From: Bacteroidota bacterium
GTDB taxonomy: Bacteria > Bacteroidota > Kryptoniia > Kryptoniales > JAKASW01
Direction of reading: 5' to 3'
DNA length: 8,405 nt
Assembly: GCA_021796055.1 (NCBI GenBank)
Contig: JAJYOS010000244.1
Coordinates: 1-8,405 of the forward strand
Made by a program: the position numbers and the translations under genes. Positions within the stretch are counted from its first letter, which is position 1; every line of letters starts with the position of its first letter. Of the stretch, positions 7,346 through 8,405 are shown in pieces. The notes beneath the pieces were generated by a model. That model saw only the letters and a list, made by a program, of their open reading frames with translations. It was not told the origin of the DNA and made no database searches.

Positions 7346-8405
7346 TCAATTCCTTAGAGCTTTATTATTCTTCAACATATATTGCATCCTTTCTTGGGTC
7401 TTGCGCTCACCACACAGGCTCAGGAACGCTTCGCGCTCGAGGCTCAGGAAGTATTCTTCGTCCACCTCCTGGGCAGACGTGAAGTCTCCACCTGTGATAA
7501 CATACGCCAGCTTCTTCCCGATGTGAAACTCGTACTCCGTAATTCTTTTCCCTTCTTTCCACAGGTATAATCCGAGCGTTAAAGCTGAAAGTACAGGCTG
7601 ACCAAGTGCAACAATCTTATCTTTCACCGGGGGTTTATATCCTTCACGAACCAAAGAAAGAGCTGTCACCTTAGCATCATGGAGAAGGAATTGGTGATTC
7701 ATAGATATACCATCCGTCGATCTCAGAAACCCAAGCTCGACTGCTTCTGACGCACTCGTCGCAACTTTCGCAGTTCCGAGAGTCTCAAGAACTTCCTGAG
7801 CAAAGGGCATAAGGTCGGCATCCTGACTCTTCGGAGCTCTCTTGAGACTGCGCGCGAGCATCTCCTTCGTGCCGCCGCCTGCGGGAATCACGCCCACCCC
7901 AACTTCGACCAACCCGATATATGTTTCTGCAGCAGCTCTGACACGTGCCCCATGGAGCACCATTTCCGTCCCGCCACCAAGAGTCATATTGAAGGGGGCG
8001 ACGACAACCGGTTTAGGCGCATACTTGATCCGCATGTTCACGGACTGGAACAATCTCACAGCGCGATCAAGCTCATCAAATTCACCATCCTGAGCGAGCA
8101 TAAGCACCAGCATGAGATTGGCGCCAGCAGAGAAATACTTCCCCTGGTTGGAAATAACCAGAGCGTCGAAATCGCTTTCAAGCTTGCTCAAACTATAATC
8201 AGTCAACTGGAGCACATCTTCTCCGATGACGTTCGCCTTGGAATGGAATTCCAAACAGGCTACGGAATCGCCGATGTCGATCAGAGACGCCCCCGAATTC
8301 GATTTGATGATTTTCCCTTTCTTCTTCTCGTTTCTGATATTGATAACCTTCTTAGAAGATTCCACAGCCTTGTAAGAATTCGATACGAAGTTGAAGTAGA
8401 GCCTC
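7346..8405 (-). CDS. fadN: 3-hydroxyacyl-CoA dehydrogenase/enoyl-CoA hydratase FadN, C-terminal part (5' end outside window)
   Basis: This is the last ~352 codons of a bifunctional enzyme. The frame stays open to the right edge: 13 codons precede an in-frame GTG at 8363-8365 that could be mistaken for a start. In FadN-type proteins (about 790 residues) two NAD-dependent dehydrogenase domains come first and the crotonase domain last; only the crotonase half is visible. It has the oxyanion-hole segment GKYFSAGANL and the second segment MTLGGGTEMVLHGARV. Both catalytic glutamates of enoyl-CoA hydratases are present, in GGGTEM (codon 7964-7966) and in GLVEVGVGVIPAGGG (codon 7904-7906). The C-terminal EYFLSLEREAFLSLCGE and the ending KALRN are characteristic of FadN. 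The reaction is hydration of trans-2-enoyl-CoA, followed, by the missing half, by oxidation to 3-ketoacyl-CoA. It is the first visible gene of the operon, 3 nt ahead of fadA. Confidence 0.93.
   Translation of the reverse strand, partial: RLYFNFVSNSYKAVESSKKVINIRNEKKKGKIIKSNSGASLIDIGDSVACLEFHSKANVIGEDVLQLTDYSLSKLESDFDALVISNQGKYFSAGANLMLVLMLAQDGEFDELDRAVRLFQSVNMRIKYAPKPVVVAPFNMTLGGGTEMVLHGARVRAAAETYIGLVEVGVGVIPAGGGTKEMLARSLKRAPKSQDADLMPFAQEVLETLGTAKVATSASEAVELGFLRSTDGISMNHQFLLHDAKVTALSLVREGYKPPVKDKIVALGQPVLSALTLGLYLWKEGKRITEYEFHIGKKLAYVITGGDFTSAQEVDEEYFLSLEREAFLSLCGERKTQERMQYMLKNNKALRN
7351..7355 (-). promoter_or_regulatory. Ribosome-binding site of fadA, inside the end of fadN
   Basis: AAGGA on the minus strand lies within the last codons of fadN, 8 nt before the fadA ATG (7340-7342). 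The fadN stop (7346-7348) falls between the two, so ribosomes finishing fadN can restart on fadA. This arrangement helps keep the two enzymes in matched amounts. Confidence 0.7.

Noticed and set aside
6821..7526. Long plus-strand open frames (165 and 220 codons) opposite fadA and the end of fadN
   Set aside because: They lie wholly antisense to well-supported genes with intact catalytic motifs. Their translations resemble no family, so they are shadows of codon bias.

Overview
The window carries one long sensor-kinase gene, a divergent acetyltransferase gene and the downstream part of a fatty-acid beta-oxidation operon. There is also about 450 bp at the left edge with no recognisable gene. 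The organism is a bacterium that degrades long-chain fatty acids. The proteins and the fadN-fadA-fadE order resemble Bacillus-type FadNAE, an arrangement I also associate with Bacteroidota/Ignavibacteria-like lineages. The near-balanced base composition, the large membrane hybrid kinase and an ACCCCGAA...TTCGGGGT palindromic repeat fit an environmental, possibly Bacteroidota-related organism. The assignment is low confidence because no marker gene is present.

Layout. Positions 1-449 are apparently non-coding. They start with a nested palindrome (11-63), followed by a short sequence that reminds me of IS21-type ends and by unconvincing small open frames. Positions 450-3458 (minus) encode a 1002-residue hybrid histidine kinase: about seven membrane helices, then PAS-GAF-PAS-HisKA-ATPase-receiver. 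Across a 50-bp divergent gap, 3509-4231 (plus) encodes a RimJ/RimL-type GNAT acetyltransferase whose start is uncertain and whose acetyl-CoA-binding loop is degenerate. It converges on the fad operon over a 62-bp gap with no evident terminator.

The fad operon is on the minus strand and is transcribed from the right edge leftwards. It comprises fadN (7346 to the right edge, 5' end missing; only the crotonase half and the tail are visible), fadA (6164-7342, thiolase, 3 nt after fadN) and fadE (4294-6087, long-chain acyl-CoA dehydrogenase, after a 76-nt gap). FadE makes the trans-2-enoyl-CoA. FadN hydrates it and, through its dehydrogenase half outside the window, oxidises it. FadA cleaves off acetyl-CoA. 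The active-site residues of all three visible enzyme domains are intact. The electron-transfer flavoprotein, acyl-CoA synthetase and any fad regulator are not in the window.

I found no CRISPR array, tRNA, rRNA, intact mobile element or clearly new system. The points most worth a second look are the nested palindrome at the left edge, the altered CoA-binding loop and conflicting start signals of the acetyltransferase, and the fact that fadN runs off the edge, so that an apparent GTG start at 8365 is an artefact.
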